A stretch of 64,000 nt of DNA. Source: Musa acuminata AAA Group. Its lineage: Eukaryota > Streptophyta > Magnoliopsida > Zingiberales > Musaceae. The notes beneath the pieces were generated by a model that ran no database searches, was not told the DNA's origin, and saw only the letters and a list, made by a program, of their open reading frames with translations. Every line of letters begins with the position of its first letter. Position 1 is the stretch's first letter. Shown here piece after piece: positions 59,501-64,000 of this stretch. The position numbers and the translations under genes are program-made. The DNA is taken from assembly GCF_036884655.1 (NCBI RefSeq), contig NC_088342.1, positions 32,691,001 to 32,755,000 on the forward strand. The letters are read 5' to 3'.

Positions 59501-61501
59501 ATCTCCCCCTTTTTGATGATGACAACCAATTAATGATGGAGTTAACCTTAACTCTCGGAGTTTAACCAAACTCCCCCTATCAATATGCCATATTGATAGA
59601 ACCTTGAATTCAAGCTGAATTCAAGTCATTGCAAATTTCATCATGAATATTTGCAACACGTCATCATGCATAACATGGTCATACTTCTCCTCCCTTGTCA
59701 TCAATAAAAAGGAGAAATGTAACTTTCAAATGTTTGGAAATATAAGTTCAACTCATTGCATGATAAACATAATCTCTATTTTTATCATCATGCAAGCTAG
59801 CAAAAATTTAGCAAGTGCTATATCATATTAGAATATGCAAACTATCAAGTTTTAGATATGCAAGTTTTACAACATATTAGCTAGCAAATTTAAAGATGTG
59901 TAAGTTGGCATATTTGCTTTTCTTTGCGATGTGCAAGATAGAATATTTTTGCATCATTCTTGAGATTTCAAGCTAACAATTCTTGGTGATGTTCAAGATG
60001 ACAATTTCTTCTCTTTTGAGAAGTGCGATTATTTTTGCTTCCTTTGCAAAAACGTAAGCTAACAAAATGTTACATTATTTTACAACATGGAAACCAACAA
60101 TTTTAGATGTTCAAGAAGCAAGTTCTTTCTTCTCTTTTGAGAAGTGCAATTTTGGCTTTCTTCTTGAATTGTATGAGCTAGCATCATTTATCTCCCCCTT
60201 TGTCATTGTCGAAAAGAAGGGAAGAAATTAATTTTGTAATTCTTTTTTCCTTTATAATAATTTTTAAATCATGACAAAGGTAAATAACAAAGATGAAAAA
60301 TCAAGCCATGAATGTCAAGATCATAGTATTGCATGCATTCATATCATCACATGGAGAATATCAAGAAGAACTTGATGATGAGATAAACATTTCATGAATA
60401 CAATGAATTTTACATAATAACATTGAAGCCATAAATTATCAAGATGTCAAGTAGCATATCATGGTTAATTTGAATACATCTTTTTTAGTGAATACCAAGA
60501 AGAGTCATAGTATAAAAAATCTTGATTCATAGAAAAATATCATGTATCGAATATCGAGAAATCAAGATGATGATATAGATGAAGAGATTCCTATAGCAAA
60601 AAGATGTCATGTAAATGATCTCGATTCATGTATAATATCTCTCAATTTATTATGAATCATAAAAGTTATAATTCCGAAAAAATCATGATTCATTTCGATA
60701 AATTTCAATAAGAAGATATAAAAACACATAGTAGGAGATCTTGATTCATAAATGATTTCAAGTTATAAATCATGAGAAATCAAGATCATGATTTTGATAA
60801 AACCCATTGAATTCAAATCATCAAAATCATCAAAATTACTTTCAAGAGATTCACAAAAGTGATATATATAGATTCATTAATCTCCTTTTTTGAAAAAAAT
60901 CGATAAAGTCAAAAAAATAAATTTTCCAAGGAGAAACCTTTCCACTTTTTAGTTATTTCAATTCATGTGATTTATTTCATACATGCATGTTCTTTTATTT
61001 TATGCCAAATAAAACATGTAACATGTTTAAAACCGAAAGTGCAAGATTTATTACGACAAAGTTCAATAAGGCATAAATCACCTAGAAATCATCATTTATA
61101 ATTTCAAAATATAAAGCCATTAAACATGATTTCAAATTAACATGCTCAAGTTTTTGTATAAAAACCATCCATCTTATTTAAAACCAAAAGAATAACATTT
61201 CATCATGATAAAAATTTAATAATCCATAAATCTAAAAAATCATCATGCATCATTTCGAAAGATAAACTCATTAAACATGATCATTATGCATTAAATTATC
61301 AAGCATGATTTCATATTTTCAATCAAAATCATTTTATTTTTTTTATCATAAAATATGTATTTTTTATGATTATTTTTAAAATCATTGGAAAGGTAAGCAT
61401 GATCTAATTTTATTTTTACATTTTCATTAAACATACAATTAAAAAAAAATAATTTCATTAAATTAAATTAAAAATAAATTAAAAATAAGTCATGAGAAGC
61501 A
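59501..61501 (-). other. B right-unit internal region between 3' LTR and gag
   Basis: It contains the reversed polypurine tract (ATCTCCCCCTTTTTGATG), a hairpin at 59538-59555, PPT-like blocks near 59687 and 60193, and a degenerate GCAAGCTAGCA array at about 59780-60200. The remainder is AT-rich with no frame of interest. No pol is present. Confidence 0.7.
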
Positions 61502-62427
61502 TTATGTAATTTCAAAATAAACTAAAGGCATTTTGATTACCTCAACGTCGAAAGCCATTAAGGCGTAGTTTGCCACCTTGCCTTTGTTGATTTTCTCATC
61601 ATCTTCGGAGGAACTTGATTCATCCCAATTTGTGTTCTTCTTCTTGCATTCAAAGCAAGTAGTTTCGTTCTTTTTGCTTTTTAATTTTTGTTTCATGAAC
61701 TTTTTAAATTTCATTTGTGGTTCAAGTTCACCATCACTTGAGCTTATACTCGAGTGGTCTTCAATTGTTCTATATCTCAAATCCTTCCGAAGGTAGTTCT
61801 CAAGTTCTTTACGTGCATTGCACGTCATTTCATATGTGATCAATAAACCAATTAGTTCTTTACTCGAAAAATAGTTCAAATTCTTTAATTCTTGTATTGC
61901 CGTTATTTTCAAATCCCAATTTTTAGAAAGTGATCGTAAAATTTTATTAGCGAGTTCAAATTTTGAAAAGCATTTGCCAAGAGCTTTTAAACTATTGATG
62001 ACATCCGTAAAGCAGGTATACATATCAATAATAGTTTCACTCGGCTTCATTTGAAACAGTTTAAAATCATATATTAAAAAATTAACTTTAGAATCTTTAA
62101 CTTTGCTAGTGCCTTCGTGTGTGATTTCATGAGTGTGCCAAATGTCAAAAGACATTTCGTATATAGAAATCCGATTAAACTCGTTTTTGTCTAAGGCGCA
62201 AAATAAGGCATTCATAGCATTTGCATTTAGAGAAAACGTTTTCTTCTCCAAATCATTCCAATTGTTCATTGGAAGAGAAGACATTTCAAATCCATTTTGG
62301 ACTATATGCTATAAATCGAAATTTAATGAAAGTCTCTCATTCGAGTTTTCCAATAAGTGTAGTCCGTCCCATTGAAAAAGGGAGGACGAATGAGAGAGTG
62401 ACCCTCTTGAAAGTCGAAAAGAGCCAT
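61502..62427 (-). pseudogene. B right-unit gag without zinc knuckle
   Basis: The start near 62427 gives MALFDFQEGHSLIRPPFF and YWKTRMR, then the frame slips near 62335. A 260-codon frame (61502-62284) follows with MNNWNDLEKKTFSLNANAMN, FDIWHTHEITHEGTSK, MYTCFTDVINSLKALGK and SLSKNWDLKI, to the tail YFEIT. The knuckle region keeps CFECKKK but lacks the His and third Cys (TTCFECKKKNTNWDESSSSE). This copy is the least reduced at that place and shows that the first two Cys were once present. Confidence 0.88.
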
Positions 62428-62463
62428 TTTTCTTAGGTGTTAATCCAAGTGAGAAATAACGAG

Positions 62464-62475
62464 GCTCTGATACTA
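62464..62475 (-). other. B right-unit primer-binding site
   Basis: The plus strand reads GCTCTGATACTA, with one change from the consensus. Confidence 0.85.
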
Positions 62476-62477
62476 AT

Positions 62478-64000
62478 TGTTAGGATCAAGAGTTGGGGTT
62501 GGCACTAAGAGGGGGGGTGAATTAGTGCAGCGATAAAATTCACATCTTTAAAAACTTTGTTATGATAAAACTGTTTCCGATAAAAAATCGATTTCGAAAA
62601 CTTAACTTGAAAGCATACATAATGAATTGAAGGCAGTAAGCACTTAAGGAAGTTTGCAGTAAGGTAATAGCAGGAATGAAATGCAAACCAGAGAACATGG
62701 CAATTTATAGTGGTTTGGTCGTCGTGACCTACATCCACTCCTCTGATTCCTCTTCCGTCGAGGCCACACGCATCCACTAACGGTCTTCCTTTAATAGGCG
62801 AAGACCAACTACCTTTTACACCCCTCTTCTCTTTTTATCGGGTTTAGGAGATAACCCTTACAAGTACTCACTCTCCTCTCTTAAACAAAATTCTAACACT
62901 TAGACTTGGAGGAGGGAATTTCTAAAGAGATTGCAGTAGCATTTCTTTACTTTTAAACTCTTTATACTTGTGTACTTTAACCAGGGATGAGAGGGGTATT
63001 TATAGGCTTCAAGTTGATTCAAACTTGGAGCCTAAAACTTTCCCATCTTAGGTTCCCCGGGCACGGACGGTACTACCGCCTACGCTCACTGACACTGCCC
63101 TGGGTGGTACCACCGCCTGAGGGGCAGTGCTGGGCGGTACCACTACCCAGACTGGCGGTACCACCGCTTGGCACCCTGTCAGGGGCGGTATAACCGCCCA
63201 GACTAGCGATACCACCACCTGATATAGTCTTAAAGACTCTACCATGACGATGAGACTTCTTGGGGCACTATTTGGGCCTCTCATTGGGCCCAACACAATC
63301 CTTACATGGGCCTAGCTGGCCCCTAATTGGGTTGGCCCAAATCCAAACCCAATTATGTGCTAACTACGAAATCTAAGACATAATATGAGCTAAACATGTC
63401 CGTAAGTCTATTCTTCCGACGATCTTCCGACGAACTTTCGACGATCTCTCGGCAATATTCCAGCAGACTCCCGGCAAGCTCCTAGACTTCACGATGATCT
63501 TCTTGGCGAGTTTCGATGAGCTTCTATGTCAAGCTCTAAGACTTCTCAACTGGTTCTGCCAGAACTTCCGACAAACGTCCGGACTTACGATGAACTCTCG
63601 AACTCCCAACGAAATCGCGTCCTTGACTCTGGGATTTCATTTTGCTACATGCCTTGCTATCATAGTTAATCCTGCACATATAAAACACACTTCGATATAG
63701 ACAATTAATACTAAGCTTTAATCAAGTTGTCCGGCATGTCATTGGTCCCTCGACACTTCGTCCGATTCTTCGGCGCATCGTCCTCTCTTGCGACCTATTG
63801 CCCAATCGGCCAGTTGACTCCGCAACTCCAATATCCTTAGCATAATATCCACTCTTCTTGGCTCGATGCCCGAATCTATGGCCTGAAGCCTTCTATCGAT
63901 ACGTCGATCGATCCACCGGTCCGACATCCAATCTTCTGACATGTTTTCCTCCTGCACAACATGATTCTTCCTGCTTTAATTGTCTCATCTTGATCGAAGC
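62478..64000 (-). repeat. B right LTR (5' LTR), cut by the window end
   Basis: Reversed U5 end TGTTAGGATCAAGAG with a short G run. The reversed TATA box is at 62997-63004 and the GC-rich motifs at about 63067-63225. The U3 block with the conserved open frame is at 63739-63957. The last about 100 bp of the U3 tip lie outside the window. Confidence 0.87.

Larger units (their letters stand above)
20200..64000 (-). mobile_element. B: tandem gag-only sirevirus-like element (runs off the window)
   Basis: Three LTRs in the same minus orientation (20200-21807; 28214-29739 continued at 59390-59500; 62478 to the end) are separated by two internal regions. The middle LTR has a primer site and gag on its left and a polypurine tract on its right, so it serves both units, as expected after unequal recombination between LTRs. 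Element C is inserted in the middle LTR. The left unit contains a foldback rearrangement (22441-27771). Neither internal region contains pol. The left target flank is AGATC at 20195-20199; the right one is outside the window. Confidence 0.75.

Overview
This window is almost entirely plant transposable-element DNA. It is repeat-rich nuclear sequence with no intact host gene that I can recognise. Two classes of LTR retrotransposon reverse transcriptase are present, one Ty1-copia and one Ty3-gypsy, and the long LTR elements use the usual plant primer-binding site TGGTATCAGAGC (complementary to initiator-Met tRNA). The copia elements show features known for the Sirevirus lineage: a long UBN2-type Gag and repeated polypurine tracts of the type GATGACAAAGGGGGAGA before the 3' LTR. 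A monocot is likely, and Musaceae (Musa/Ensete) is a weak guess from general resemblance only.

Layout from left to right. Bases 1-3300 hold no recognisable coding gene, three simple-sequence repeats and an AT-rich stretch. Bases 3300-9400 are a degenerate tandem repeat (about 210-290 bp period) split by a non-coding LTR element, L1 (3745-8299, minus, 4-bp target duplication CTAT). Bases 9400-11100 hold old LTR debris. From 11108 to the end of the window there is one nest of insertions.

The nest is: Ty3-gypsy element G (11108-20199, decayed). Its protease is interrupted by E1 (13609-17533) and its 3' LTR by B (20200 to beyond 64000, minus), a gag-only Sirevirus-like element in tandem LTR-internal-LTR-internal-LTR form whose left unit is rearranged into a foldback. 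C (29740-59384, minus, target duplication GATTC) lies in the middle LTR of B. A (35242-57398, minus) lies in the gag of C and is the only copia copy with pol. D (37751-50779, plus, target duplication TCATC) lies in the 3' untranslated part of A. L2 (43823-48388, plus, target duplication GCAG) lies in the 3' LTR of D. That makes six successive levels: G, B, C, A, D, L2.

How the parts relate. A encodes Gag, protease, integrase, reverse transcriptase and RNase H in one polyprotein order, now broken by stops and frameshifts. B, C and D keep LTRs, primer site, polypurine tracts and a gag related to that of A, but lack all of pol and share the same loss of the Gag zinc knuckle. They look like a non-autonomous family that would depend on an A-type partner. 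L1 and L2 are a second, unrelated non-autonomous family with 446-bp LTRs and no recognisable protein. All sirevirus-like LTRs carry an array of GC-rich palindromic motifs (GGCGGTACCACCGCC type) just upstream of the TATA box. The LTRs of D also contain a 17-18 bp minisatellite of about 500 bp.
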